Positions 34,650 to 43,580 of a stretch of 64,000 nt of DNA are shown one piece after another. The stretch is taken from assembly GCA_002483135.1 (NCBI GenBank), contig DLHI01000024.1:1-64000 (forward strand), given 5' to 3'. The stretch comes from Hyphomonadaceae bacterium UBA7672. GTDB lineage: Bacteria; Pseudomonadota; Alphaproteobacteria; Caulobacterales; Hyphomonadaceae. The notes under the pieces were generated by a model. It worked only from the letters and a program-made list of their open reading frames with translations. It searched no databases and was not told the DNA's origin. Each line of letters opens with the position of its first letter. The first letter of the stretch is position 1. The position numbers were made by a program, and so were the translations under genes.

Positions 34650-35348
34650 TCAGAAACGGACCCGGGCGTTCACCAGCCAGCCCTTTTCCTCGAAATTCCC
34701 CGAGATTTCCTCGCGCCAGCCGACGCCGATGCCCAGGCCCCAGAAGTCCCGCATCAGGGATGCTTCGGCCTTGGCGACCCCCGTTTCGCCGCCGCCTTCG
34801 GTCCACGCCTTGAGCGTGAAGTTCCAGCCGGGGGCAAAATCATAGCCGATGGCCGCCTCGGTAACGCTCCGTTCGCAGTCGCCACGCGTGCGATGGCCGG
34901 ACTCAAGGTTCACAAAGCCTTCCTGGCCCCAGAGATTGAAGGAGGAGCCGATCGCTGCGCGGACTTCGTAGCCTTCACCCTCGCATTCGACGCCATCGAG
35001 AGACTCGCCCAGCAAGGCCGACGCCTGGATGGCGATGGAACCACGATCTCCCAGCGCGAACGCCTTCTGGATGCCAAGACGCGCGCCGGACCTGTCGTCA
35101 TAAGTCGCGCCAATGCGGATTTCGCTCTCAGCCTTGAAGTTGAGGCCCCAGCCATCGCCCAGCCCGATCTCGGTGAAATCGTCTGCGCGCCACGCCTCGC
35201 CGAAATCGCCGGTCTCGCGCGAGACGGCGGCAAGCCAGCTTTGCGCGCCGGCGGGAAGGCTCCATGCGCCGGCATGGGCGGGAGCGGCCACAGGCGCTAG
35301 GCATGCGAGCGGCGCGAGACGCCGGACCGTTCTGTGAAGCTTCCCCAA
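34650..35348 (-). CDS. Probable outer-membrane beta-barrel protein, unknown
   Basis: The TTG at 35348 follows GGGGGAAC and gives 232 residues. A signal peptide ends near residue 26 ('AHA'). The mature chain is made of alternating strands with Gly/Asp turns, and the last residue is Phe preceded by 'VNARVR', the C-terminal signature used for outer-membrane insertion. Two cysteines sit near the middle ('VECEGEG', 'TRGDCERS'). No sequence motif shows a function. The likely role is a small porin-like or structural barrel; this is inference from architecture only. Confidence 0.65.
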   Translation of the reverse strand: MGKLHRTVRRLAPLACLAPVAAPAHAGAWSLPAGAQSWLAAVSRETGDFGEAWRADDFTEIGLGDGWGLNFKAESEIRIGATYDDRSGARLGIQKAFALGDRGSIAIQASALLGESLDGVECEGEGYEVRAAIGSSFNLWGQEGFVNLESGHRTRGDCERSVTEAAIGYDFAPGWNFTLKAWTEGGGETGVAKAEASLMRDFWGLGIGVGWREEISGNFEEKGWLVNARVRF

Positions 35349-35372
35349 CCCTGTTCCCCCATCAGCCCATCA

Positions 35373-36143
35373 TCAGGTGTCGTAGCCCGGAGACTCGCGA
35401 TCCAGCTTCCGCAGACAGCCTGGCCAGGCCAGCATGGCGCCCATGCCGGACGCGGCGGCCTGCTGCTGCGCGACAGTCGCGATGGCGTCGTCGGGCGCGA
35501 TGCGCAGGTTCTCGCGGCCATGAGCTGCGGCCATCACCTGCATCTGGCAGGCGCGCTCAAGGAAGAAAATCTGCGTCCAGCACTGCGCAGCCGTCGCGCC
35601 GACGGCGAGCGTGCCATGGTTCCACAGTATCATCGCGTTCTTCTCGCCAAGGTCCTGCACAAGACGCTCACGTTCATCAAGGTCGAGTGCGATGCCTTCG
35701 TAGTCGTGGTACGCAAGGTTCGGCAGAACGATCAGCGCATGCTGGGTCAGCGGCAAAAGACCTTCCTTCGTGGAGGCTACTGCGGCGCCCGCGTCGGTGT
35801 GAACGTGAAGCACGAATTTCGCATCCTCGCGGGCCGCGTGAATGGCCGAGTGAATGGTGAAGCCTGCCGGATTGATCATGTAGTCCGTAGGCTCGACGAT
35901 GTTGCCGTCGAGATCGATCTTCACCAGCGAGGAAGCCGTGATCTCGTTGAAGAAGTAGCCGTAAGGATTGATCAGGAAATGATGTTCCGGCCCCGGAACT
36001 CGCGCCGATATATGAGTGAAGATCATATCGTCCCACCCGTACAGGGCGACCAGGCGATAGAGCGCCGCAAGGTCGACCCGCGCCTGCCATTCCTCGCCGC
36101 TGCACCGCTGCTTCACCGAAACCGATTTGAGATCGTCAGCCAT
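35373..36143 (-). CDS. Class II aldolase/adducin-family protein
   Basis: The 256 residues show the zinc-enzyme pattern: 'FTHISARVPGPEHHFLINPYGYFF', 'FVLHVHTDAG' (metal-binding His-x-His), and 'MILWNHGTLAVG' with the third ligand region. Members are fuculose- or rhamnulose-phosphate aldolases, L-ribulose-5-phosphate epimerases, or less specific decarboxylase-like proteins. The variant here, with 'EPTDYMINPAGFTIHSAIH' before the His pair, belongs to the large uncharacterised proteobacterial group. It is divergent from nadK. Substrate unknown. Confidence 0.87.
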   Translation of the reverse strand: MADDLKSVSVKQRCSGEEWQARVDLAALYRLVALYGWDDMIFTHISARVPGPEHHFLINPYGYFFNEITASSLVKIDLDGNIVEPTDYMINPAGFTIHSAIHAAREDAKFVLHVHTDAGAAVASTKEGLLPLTQHALIVLPNLAYHDYEGIALDLDERERLVQDLGEKNAMILWNHGTLAVGATAAQCWTQIFFLERACQMQVMAAAHGRENLRIAPDDAIATVAQQQAAASGMGAMLAWPGCLRKLDRESPGYDT

Positions 36144-36286
36144 GATTTGATGCTCCCAAGATCACTTTATGACGGCCTGGCCACAGATGGAAGCTTTGCG
36201 ATGGGTCAATGGCTGTTCGTATTTATGCAAAATCCGTCTTATAGCTGGCCATCGAAGCGGGAACCCCCGCCAGTTCTGGAGCCTGG

Positions 36287-37057
36287 ATGAGCGCCGCGCC
36301 CAAGATACACTTCACGGCCTCCCAGAAGCCGGAGGCCCGGCAGGCGCTGGAGCTGATGACACGGCGCTATGGTCAGGCCGATCTAGCCCGGGCGGACGTG
36401 ATTGTGGCTCTGGGGGGGGATGGGTGGATGCTGGAGACGCTGCGCGGGCGCTATCATGACCGCATCCCCGTCTATGGCATGCATCGGGGTACCGTCGGCT
36501 TCCTCATGAACGACTTCGCCGAGGAAGGCCTGCACGAGCGGCTCAACGCTGCGGCGCGTGTGGTTATCCATCCGCTGGAGATGACAGCGACGCGCGTCTC
36601 GGGCGAAGTCGTCACGCTGCGGGCGATCAATGAAGTGTCGCTTCTGCGCCAGAGCGCACAGACGGCGAATTTGCGCATTGTCGTCGACGGGCGCGAGCGC
36701 CTGTCCGATCTTGCCGCCGATGGCGTGATGGTGGCGACCCCTGCGGGATCGACCGCCTACAACCTCTCGGCCCACGGCCCGATCCTGCCCATCGGCGCCA
36801 ACCTGCTCGCCCTGACGCCGATCTCGCCCTTCCGGCCGCGGCGCTGGCGCGGGGCGTTGCTGCGCCACGATGCGCGCGTCGAGATCGAGGTGCTGGAGGC
36901 CGAACGCCGCGTGGTATCAGCCTCGGCCGACACGCAGGAAGTGCGCGACGTCACCCGCGTCGCGGTCCGCGAGGATCGCTCCCAACCGCTCACCATGCTG
37001 TTCGACGACGGCCATGGGCTGGACGAACGCATCCTGCGTGAACAGTTCTCGTTCTGA
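36287..37057 (+). CDS. nadK: NAD kinase
   Basis: The enzyme phosphorylates NAD to NADP. The 256 residues have the 'VIVALGGDGWML' nucleotide-binding motif, 'NEVSLLRQSAQTANLRI' and the catalytic 'DGVMVATPAGSTAYNLSAHGPI'. It is shorter than the enteric enzyme, as usual in alphaproteobacteria. The intergenic stretch before it (36144-36286) is the most A/T-rich region in this part of the window and probably contains its promoter, but I could not pick a convincing -35/-10 pair. Confidence 0.95.
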   Translation: MSAAPKIHFTASQKPEARQALELMTRRYGQADLARADVIVALGGDGWMLETLRGRYHDRIPVYGMHRGTVGFLMNDFAEEGLHERLNAAARVVIHPLEMTATRVSGEVVTLRAINEVSLLRQSAQTANLRIVVDGRERLSDLAADGVMVATPAGSTAYNLSAHGPILPIGANLLALTPISPFRPRRWRGALLRHDARVEIEVLEAERRVVSASADTQEVRDVTRVAVREDRSQPLTMLFDDGHGLDERILREQFSF

Positions 37058-37126
37058 ACGAGGCGCCGTTAACCTCTCGCTAACCATACCCTGACGTGCT
37101 GGAACTGCAGACACAGGATTCCGCAC

Positions 37127-37843
37127 GTGACCGATTCCATCGGCGCCCCCTCGAGCCCCGGCACACGCCCGGATGTGATGGCCGCCCTGCGTTCGGCGTC
37201 CTCGGCCACCGGCGTCGATTTCAACTACCTAGTGCGCACCGTGCAGCGCGAAAGCAATTTCGATCCCGTCGCGAAAGCATCCACCTCCTCTGCCGCCGGG
37301 CTATTCCAGTTCACGAATAGGACCTGGCTCGACACAGTCGACCGCTACGGCGCGCGCCACGGCGTCAACACCCAGGGCATGAGCGAGCAACAGGTCCTTG
37401 GCCTGCGCGACAATCCGGAAATCTCTGCCCGCATGGGCGCGGAACTCACCGCTGAAAACGCGCGCCTCCTCGAAGCGAAGATCGGCCGTGCGCCAACGTC
37501 GGGCGAACTCTACGCCGCCCATTTCCTCGGGCCCTCAGACGCTGCGAAACTCATCGAAGCCGCACGCACCACCCCGGGGGCCTCCGCAACAGACCTCTTC
37601 CCCCGGGCCGCTGGCGCCAACGCGAACGTCTTCACCGGCCGCGATGGCGGCGATCTCTCCGCCGCCGGCCTCTACCAGAAGCTCACCGGCGTCGATATCG
37701 GCACCGCAGACGCCGGCAAGGCAGGCCCCTTCACGCCCGACAACGCGGACACCAACGCCCTGCTACAAGCCCGCCTCGGCACAGCCGCCCTTACCAGCAG
37801 CCTGATGGCCGCGCTGTTCGGCCTCCAGGAAGACGGGCGCTAG
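37127..37843 (+). CDS. Lytic transglycosylase-like SLT-domain protein
   Basis: The 238 residues contain a Slt-type lysozyme fold: 'VQRESNFDPVAKASTSSAAGLFQFTNRTWLDTV', with the catalytic Glu in 'RESNF' near residue 42, followed by 'YAAHFLGPSDAAKLI'. The rest is low-complexity, Ala/Thr/Gly-rich and without a fold I can name. I see no signal peptide, unlike most cell-wall transglycosylases, so it may be released through another route or act during flagellar/appendage assembly. Start is a GTG at 37127. It is convergent with the CoA-transferase gene. Confidence 0.84.
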   Translation: MTDSIGAPSSPGTRPDVMAALRSASSATGVDFNYLVRTVQRESNFDPVAKASTSSAAGLFQFTNRTWLDTVDRYGARHGVNTQGMSEQQVLGLRDNPEISARMGAELTAENARLLEAKIGRAPTSGELYAAHFLGPSDAAKLIEAARTTPGASATDLFPRAAGANANVFTGRDGGDLSAAGLYQKLTGVDIGTADAGKAGPFTPDNADTNALLQARLGTAALTSSLMAALFGLQEDGR

Positions 37844-37847
37844 CCCC

Positions 37848-39056
37848 TCACGCCACCGCCTTGCTCGCATACATCGCCTCGATGTCCGCCGCCGCATAGC
37901 CAAGCGAGGCCAGCACCTCGCGCGTATGTTGTCCGAGCCCTGGTCCCGGCCCCTTCGGGCCATCGTCCACACCTGCAAATCGAGCGGGCGAGGCTGGCGC
38001 GGCAAACGTGCCCGTGCCGTCCTTGCCGGGCATCTGTACGATCCCGCCCGCCGCATGCACCTGCGGATCGATCGCCACATCGGCCAGCGTCTGGCATGGC
38101 GCCCATGCGATCTCCTCGCGTGTCAGCCGCTCGGCGATCTCCTCGCGCGTGAACTTCGCGAACGCCTCGTCGAACATCGCCGTCAGTTCCGCCGAATTGT
38201 CCCGCCGCGATTTCCCGTCCGCCATCCGCGGATCGCCCTCGAGGTCCGGCAGGTCCAGCGCGCGCGACATGCGCGGCAGGTCCGCTCGGCCCGCCCGCGC
38301 CACGATGCACACCCAGTGATCGTCCTTGGTGCGGAAGAAGTTCGACAGAGGGTGATACGCTTGGTTGCGCGGCCGCGTGGACGCGATACGCCCGAAGAAC
38401 AGCTGGATCGATAGGTCGGTGTGCAGCGTGTAGAGCCCCGTTCGCAGCAGGCTTACATCCACAAGCTGCCCCTTGCCCGTCTTCAGCGCCTGGATCAGCG
38501 CCGCGTTGATCGCCGCCACCGCTGCAATGCTGGTCGTGTGATCGCCCGACGCCGTCCGCACCGGAAACAACTCCGCCCCCTTCGGCGCCGTCAGCCGTGC
38601 AAGGCCCGAGCGCGACCAGAAGCTCGCCACATCGAACCCCGGCGCATTCGCATCCGGCCCCTCGAGGCCATAGCCCGTGAGCGCGCAGTAAACGAGTTTC
38701 GGATTCCGCTTCGAGAGAATTTCATAGCCCAGCCCCGACCGCTCGATTCCCCCGGGCCGCACATTGGTCAGGAATACGTCGGCCGAATCCGCCAGCTTCC
38801 GGATGATCTCCCGGCCCTCCTCGGTCCGGGCGTCCACCACGATGGATTTCTTGCCCCGGTTGTCCGCGTCGAAAGACGGGTTGTCGGTAAGGTGCTCCTT
38901 CCCCGTCCCCTTGGTCGGGAAGTTGCCGCGCACCGGGTCGCCGCCCGGCGGCTCAATCTTTATGACCTCGGCCCCCCAGTCCGACAGGATGCCCCCGGCC
39001 CCTGGCGCAGCAAAATATGTAGCGTGTTCAATGACCTTGATGCCCTGGAGCAGCAA
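37848..39056 (-). CDS. CaiB/BaiF family III CoA transferase
   Basis: The 402 residues open with 'GIKVIEHATYFAAPGAGGILSDWGAEVIKIEPPGGDPVRGNF', the standard start of the family. They continue with 'NRGKKSIVVDARTEEGREIIRKLADSADVFLTNVRPGG', 'YCALTGYG' and a later 'HPLSNFFRTKDDHWV' region. These enzymes transfer CoA between carboxylic acids, for example in the breakdown of branched or bile-acid-like compounds. There is no partner gene beside it that would show the substrate. The neighbouring acyl-CoA dehydrogenase 1.4 kb away may belong to the same metabolism. Confidence 0.92.
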   Translation of the reverse strand: MLLQGIKVIEHATYFAAPGAGGILSDWGAEVIKIEPPGGDPVRGNFPTKGTGKEHLTDNPSFDADNRGKKSIVVDARTEEGREIIRKLADSADVFLTNVRPGGIERSGLGYEILSKRNPKLVYCALTGYGLEGPDANAPGFDVASFWSRSGLARLTAPKGAELFPVRTASGDHTTSIAAVAAINAALIQALKTGKGQLVDVSLLRTGLYTLHTDLSIQLFFGRIASTRPRNQAYHPLSNFFRTKDDHWVCIVARAGRADLPRMSRALDLPDLEGDPRMADGKSRRDNSAELTAMFDEAFAKFTREEIAERLTREEIAWAPCQTLADVAIDPQVHAAGGIVQMPGKDGTGTFAAPASPARFAGVDDGPKGPGPGLGQHTREVLASLGYAAADIEAMYASKAVA

Positions 39057-39185
39057 AACAGGCCTCCCTCTTTTATGTGCCGGTAACGCTGATTGCCGGC
39101 CTCTCGTAAATCTCTCTTAACCCGCTGCAGCAATTGTCATTTTTCGAATGAGTTCAAGCCGTCAGCAGCCACAAGGCTCGACCCG

Positions 39186-40334
39186 ATGACCGTAGCAACG
39201 ATGCGCTCCTCCCTCACGCAGGACGACATCCGCCGCCTTGTGCGCGGCGACAGTCCGGAAGCGCGCGCCAACGCCGCCCACAAAATCTGCCGCCGCCTCG
39301 ACACCATCGAACTCACAGAAGCCGAAACCGAGAGTGCCCGCCAGGTTCTTGACCTGATGTGCAATGACGCTGCCGTGCTCGTCCGCCGCGCGCTCGCCGT
39401 CACCCTGCGCAACTCGCCCAAACTCCCGCGCGACATCGCCATCCGCCTGGCAAAGGACGTCGACGCCATCGCCATCCCGGTCCTCAAGAACTCGCCGGTC
39501 ATCACGGATGAAGACCTGGTCGAGATCGTCCTCTCCGGTTCCGCCGAAAAGCAGACCGCCATCGCCCAGCGCCCCACGCTTGGCGAAGGCCTCACGGAAG
39601 TCATCGCGCTCTACGGAGCCAAGCCCGCCGTGGAAGCCTGCACGCTGAACGAAGGCGCGTCCTTCTCGGACGACGCCTATGCTGGTCTGCTCAAGCGCTT
39701 CGCCAACGACAACGACATCAAGGGCGCGCTGGTCTCACGGAGTTCGCTTCCTGCGCACATCACGGAAAAACTCGTGAACATGGTGTCGGGCGAACTCTTC
39801 GATCGCCTCGTCAACAAGCATGAACTTCCCCCGCAGCTCGCCATCGAGATCGCCTCCGGCGCCCGCGAGCGGGCCACGCTCGATCTCGTAGAACAGGCCG
39901 GGCTCTCCAGCGATCCCGAACGCTTCGTTCAGCAGCTGCATCTCAACGGACGCCTCACGCCCTCGCTGATCATGCGCTCGCTGTGCCTCGGCCACATGAA
40001 CTTCGTCGAATACGCCATGGCCGAACTCGCAGGCATCCCGCGCTCCAAGGCTTGGCTGATGATGCACGACGCCGGCACGCTCGGCCTCAAGACCATTTTC
40101 GAGCGCGCGGGCCTGCCCTCGGGCATGTTCACGGCCTTCCGCCTCGCCGTCGACATCTATCACAAGACCGAACTCGACGGCGGCCCCGGCGACCGCGACC
40201 GCTTCCGCCAGCGGATGGTGGAGCGCGTTCTCACCCAATTCCAGGCCATCCCACGCGCCGACCTCGAATACCTCCTCGAGAAACTCGACGCCCTCGACAC
40301 GGCCCGCGAACAAGGCGCCATCGCGGCGGCCTGA
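39186..40334 (+). CDS. DUF2336 domain protein
   Basis: From ATG 39186 (AAGG about 12 bases upstream), 382 residues. The whole length follows the DUF2336 pattern of alphaproteobacteria: 'ARANAAHKICRRLD', repeated helices such as 'DEDLVEIVLSGSAEKQTAIAQRP' and 'LSLPAHITEKLV', and 'RPTLGEGLTEVIALYGAKPAV'. The protein is all-helical, HEAT-like. Some relatives sit in general-stress or cell-cycle loci, but none has a proven biochemical role that I can assign here. An earlier start at 39093 is less likely. A dispersed palindrome follows its stop. Confidence 0.87.
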   Translation: MTVATMRSSLTQDDIRRLVRGDSPEARANAAHKICRRLDTIELTEAETESARQVLDLMCNDAAVLVRRALAVTLRNSPKLPRDIAIRLAKDVDAIAIPVLKNSPVITDEDLVEIVLSGSAEKQTAIAQRPTLGEGLTEVIALYGAKPAVEACTLNEGASFSDDAYAGLLKRFANDNDIKGALVSRSSLPAHITEKLVNMVSGELFDRLVNKHELPPQLAIEIASGARERATLDLVEQAGLSSDPERFVQQLHLNGRLTPSLIMRSLCLGHMNFVEYAMAELAGIPRSKAWLMMHDAGTLGLKTIFERAGLPSGMFTAFRLAVDIYHKTELDGGPGDRDRFRQRMVERVLTQFQAIPRADLEYLLEKLDALDTAREQGAIAAA

Positions 40335-40374
40335 TCCCACGAGTTTCAGCCAACTCGCCGCAGCTAATCACCAC

Positions 40375-40483
40375 TGTCATTCCGGACGCACGCACAAGCG
40401 TGCGGGCCGGAACCCAGGGGGCCACAGGCATCGGTGATAGCGGTTCCTGGATTCCCGCTCTAAGCGCTTCCGCGGGAATGACA
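40375..40483 (+). repeat. Dispersed palindromic repeat, copy 2
   Basis: Same family and orientation as the copy at 26400. Outer ends TGTCATTCC and GGAATGACA are reverse complements, extended by one base to CTGTCATTCC/GGAATGACAG. Internal hairpins are ACGCACAAGCGT-like and CGCTCTAAGCGCTTCCGCG-like, with the GGAACCCAGGGGG core. Located between the convergent stops of the DUF2336 and acyl-CoA dehydrogenase genes. Confidence 0.9.
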
Positions 40484-40507
40484 GAGCAGATTCCGGGGTA
40501 AAGCCGC

Positions 40508-41674
40508 CTAGTAGCTCTTCGGCAACCCCAGCACGCGCTCGGAGATGAAGTTTAGGATCATCTCGCGGCTGACCGGCGCAATACGCGCGATCATCGCCTC
40601 GCGCATGTAGCGCTCCACATCGTACTCTTTCGCATAGCCCATGCCGCCATGCGCGAGCACGCTCGCCTCGCAAGCCGTGAAGCCCGCTTCCGCGCCGAGG
40701 TACTTTGCAGCGTTAGCTTCCGCGCCGCACTCCTTGCCATCGTCGTAAAGCTTGGCCGCCTTGTACGCGAGCAGCTCAGCCGCGCTCAGCTCGGCCCACG
40801 ACTTCGCCAACGGATGCGCCACGCCCTGGTTCTGGCCAATCGGCCGGCCAAACACCACACGCTCTTTCGCGTACGTCGCCGCGCGCTCCAGCGCCGCAAA
40901 ACCAAGCCCGATGGACTCGACCGCAAACAGAACGCGCTCGGGGTTCAGGCCCTGCAGCAGGTACTTGAACCCCTGCCCCTCTTCGCCGATAAGCGCTTCG
41001 TTCGGGATCTCGATATTGTCGAAGTACAGCATGTTACACTCGACAGCCTTGCGTCCCATTTTCGGGATCGGCTTCGCGTCGACGCCCTTCATGTCCATGT
41101 AGAACAGCGACAGGCCCATGTATGGCTTGGCGACTTTCTCCTGCGGCGTCGTGCGCGCGATCAGCAGGATCTTGTCGGCGCGCTGGGCGCCCGTCGTCCA
41201 GATCTTGCGGCCGTTGATGACATAGCCCGAGTTCGTCCGCTCGGCGCGCGTCTGCAGACTCGACGTATCGAGGCCCGAGTTCGGCTCCGTCACGCCAAAG
41301 CACATCTTCTGCTGACCCGAGATGATCTTCGGCAGGAACTCCTGCTTCTGCTCAGCCGTGCCGAATTTCTCGATGGGTTTCGCGCCAAAGATGTTGAGGT
41401 GGATCGACGAGCATCCCGTGAACCCCGCGCCGGAGCGCGCCACGGTCTGCATCATGATCGAGGCTTCCATCAGCCCGAGGCCCGAACCGCCCACTTCCTC
41501 CGGCATCGCAATGCCCAACCAGCCGCCCTCGGCCATCGCCCTGGTGAATTCCTCGGGCCAGTTCCCCGTCTCGTCGCACTTGCGCCAGTACTCTGGCGAA
41601 AACTGCGCACATACAGCCGCGACCGCGTCCTGGATCGACTGCTGGTCTTCCGTCATCGGCGCGATGTTGTGCAT
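40508..41674 (-). CDS. Acyl-CoA dehydrogenase
   Basis: A flavoenzyme that desaturates an acyl-CoA at C2-C3 and passes electrons to ETF. The 388 residues have the N-terminal helical part ('GGWLGIAMPEEVGGSGLGLMEA'), the middle beta-domain with 'CFGVTEPNSGLDTSSLQTRA' and 'YVINGRKIWTTGAQRADK' (the FAD signature), and the C-terminal helical part with 'VFGRPIGQNQGVAHPLA' and 'GGMGYAKEYDVERYMREA'. The chain length selectivity cannot be read. It shares a strand with the next thiO-like gene but a 60-base gap with no overlap separates them. Confidence 0.92.
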   Translation of the reverse strand: MHNIAPMTEDQQSIQDAVAAVCAQFSPEYWRKCDETGNWPEEFTRAMAEGGWLGIAMPEEVGGSGLGLMEASIMMQTVARSGAGFTGCSSIHLNIFGAKPIEKFGTAEQKQEFLPKIISGQQKMCFGVTEPNSGLDTSSLQTRAERTNSGYVINGRKIWTTGAQRADKILLIARTTPQEKVAKPYMGLSLFYMDMKGVDAKPIPKMGRKAVECNMLYFDNIEIPNEALIGEEGQGFKYLLQGLNPERVLFAVESIGLGFAALERAATYAKERVVFGRPIGQNQGVAHPLAKSWAELSAAELLAYKAAKLYDDGKECGAEANAAKYLGAEAGFTACEASVLAHGGMGYAKEYDVERYMREAMIARIAPVSREMILNFISERVLGLPKSY

Positions 41675-41735
41675 TGTTGTCTCCTCCCGTGGCCGGCGGC
41701 GAACCTACCAATCCACCGGCACAGGGCGAGTGCGA

Positions 41736-42893
41736 CTAGTCGCCGTCCTTGTCAAATCTCAGCGGGTCGAAAGCGGACGCCAGCGGGCTCACTTTCCCGT
41801 CAATCGCCTGCTCGGCGACAAGCTCGGCCGTCGCGGGCGCCAGCAGCACGCCATTGCGGAAATGCCCCAGCGCAGCAAATACTCCGGGAATCGCCGTCTG
41901 CCCGATCATCGGCGCATCATCCGGCGTCCCTGGCCGGATCCCCGCCCACGCCGTCAATTCCGCCGCCGTAGCGATCATCGGCGCAACAGCCGCCCCGCGC
42001 CTGCGCAAATCCTCGATCGCCTTGCGGTCAATCTCAAGATCCTGCCGACCGCGCTCAGCTGTCGCGCCCACCAGCGTCCAGCGCGCCTTGGGGGCGATGT
42101 AGACGTCGCGCGTGTGGATCACATGCCGCGGCCCGCCTATCGCCGAGACCAGCGCGAGCATCTGCCCCTTCACCGGCACGCAAGCGGGAAGCCCGTGCGG
42201 CAGTTGCGCCCCGCGCGGACCAACAAACTCCGGCAGCGTCCCCGCCCCGGTCGCCAGCACGACGCGATTGAATCGGTCTCCATCGGGCATCTGGAACGAA
42301 GCGCCGCCGACAATCCGGTCAATCTTCCGCCCAAGCCTGACGCCCACGCCCTGCCGCGATAGCGCCGCCCCCAGCCGCTGCAACACAAGTGAAGCGTCCA
42401 CCTGCCTGTCCTCGGGCAACAGCATCCCGCCATGCAGTCCATCGGCCAGTGTCGGCTCCAGCCGCTTCATCTCCGGCGCCGTCATGCGCTTCACCGGAAG
42501 CCCACGCGCCTGGCACGCTGCCGCAATCCCTTCGGCCCATTCGACCTCGGCCGGCGTGCGCGCCACCACCAGCGCGCCTTCCGGTGAGAACTCGATCCCG
42601 CCGCCCGCCATGCGCTCCACGCGCGCCGCGAAGTCCGGCCAGATCATCCCCGCATGTCGCGCCAGGGCCGCCAGCGACCGCTGGTCCTCCTCCACCGCCC
42701 ACTCGAACGCAGCCCCCAGCATTCCCGCCGAGCGGATGCTCGCACCCGCGCCCAGGTCCATCCCTGCGTCATAGACCACCACGTCGGCGCCGCGCGTGCG
42801 CAACTCCAGCGCTGTCGCCAGCCCGATCACACCCGCACCAATTACGGCGATGCGCAGACTCGCGGATTTGGGCCGAGAAGCGGTTGGAAGCAT
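41736..42893 (-). CDS. thiO: DAO-family FAD oxidase, ThiO-like
   Basis: The 385 residues open with the FAD motif 'RIAVIGAGVIGLATALEL' and close with 'VFAALGHFRNGVLLAPATAELVAE', which is the pattern of glycine oxidase ThiO. 'MLLPEDRQVDASLVLQRL' and 'GIRPGTPDDAPMIG' are also typical. ThiO makes dehydroglycine for thiamine thiazole synthesis. No thiamine gene is nearby, so another D-amino-acid or glycine-type oxidase of the same family remains possible. ATG 42893 is preferred over an earlier start. It is cytoplasmic. Confidence 0.75.
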   Translation of the reverse strand: MLPTASRPKSASLRIAVIGAGVIGLATALELRTRGADVVVYDAGMDLGAGASIRSAGMLGAAFEWAVEEDQRSLAALARHAGMIWPDFAARVERMAGGGIEFSPEGALVVARTPAEVEWAEGIAAACQARGLPVKRMTAPEMKRLEPTLADGLHGGMLLPEDRQVDASLVLQRLGAALSRQGVGVRLGRKIDRIVGGASFQMPDGDRFNRVVLATGAGTLPEFVGPRGAQLPHGLPACVPVKGQMLALVSAIGGPRHVIHTRDVYIAPKARWTLVGATAERGRQDLEIDRKAIEDLRRRGAAVAPMIATAAELTAWAGIRPGTPDDAPMIGQTAIPGVFAALGHFRNGVLLAPATAELVAEQAIDGKVSPLASAFDPLRFDKDGD

Positions 42894-43061
42894 GGCGTCT
42901 CTATATAGGCTTGCACCCTGCCGGCCAGACGACACGGCGTCCCGCGCGGGCAGCTGTTCGCAGACGCATGATTTCCGGGCGCAATTTTACCTTGGCTCGC
43001 ATGTGCGAACGCCCGGTATCATTTCGGACCTGCGAATCGCGGGACCCGTGTCCCAAAGGAA

Positions 43062-43340
43062 CTATGCGCTCAGCGCGCTGGCCTCGAAGCCGCGTCCGCG
43101 CTGGCGTTCAACGCGCCAGAAAACGAGGAAACGGGCGGCATGATCCCGGTCCTGGAACACCAGCTTCCGGCGCATCTCGCCACCAGCGAACTCGGTCATC
43201 ATCATGATGTCTGGCGCATCGCCAGAGTCGGTAGAAAGCCCTGATTCCACGGCCCATTTTGCAAACGCATCAATCGCGTTCGAAAGCAGGGACGAATCCC
43301 GGCTTTCCTCAGCACTGATCTGGACAACGACTTCAGACAT
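43062..43340 (-). CDS. Small hypothetical protein, 92 residues
   Basis: Not recognised. The ATG at 43340 has GAGGG five bases upstream, giving 92 residues. The upstream open frame (to 43547) is Ala/Gly-rich and looks non-coding. The product is a plain mixed sequence with 'ISAEESRDSSLLSNAIDAFAKWAVESG' and a cluster of methionines ('DIMMMTEFAGGE'), then a basic C-terminus. No signal peptide, no membrane segment. It might be a small regulator or adaptor, but there is no evidence for either. Confidence 0.5.
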   Translation of the reverse strand: MSEVVVQISAEESRDSSLLSNAIDAFAKWAVESGLSTDSGDAPDIMMMTEFAGGEMRRKLVFQDRDHAARFLVFWRVERQRGRGFEASALSA

Positions 43341-43580
43341 TGCGCCCTCGGAGCCCCATACATCGCCTCCCAACGCCGCTGCGGCCCAGACGTTCCCGTC
43401 AGATCCCACACGCGCGAAAAGCGCCGCCATCACCCCTGCCAGCAAGACCTGCGCCATAGGTTCCGGCGCACGCCCTCGCTGCAATGCAACAAAGCAGGAC
43501 ATTACCCAGTCGTCACGAAGATTCAACCCGGGCGGGAGACACTCCAAAGTGTCCTGTGGACTCCCCGCGCGCTGCGGGAA

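Noticed and set aside
43341..43547. Extension of the 92-residue hypothetical protein
   Set aside because: The added residues are Ala/Gly/Val-rich without conservation-like pattern, and the ATG at 43340 has a good ribosome-binding site.
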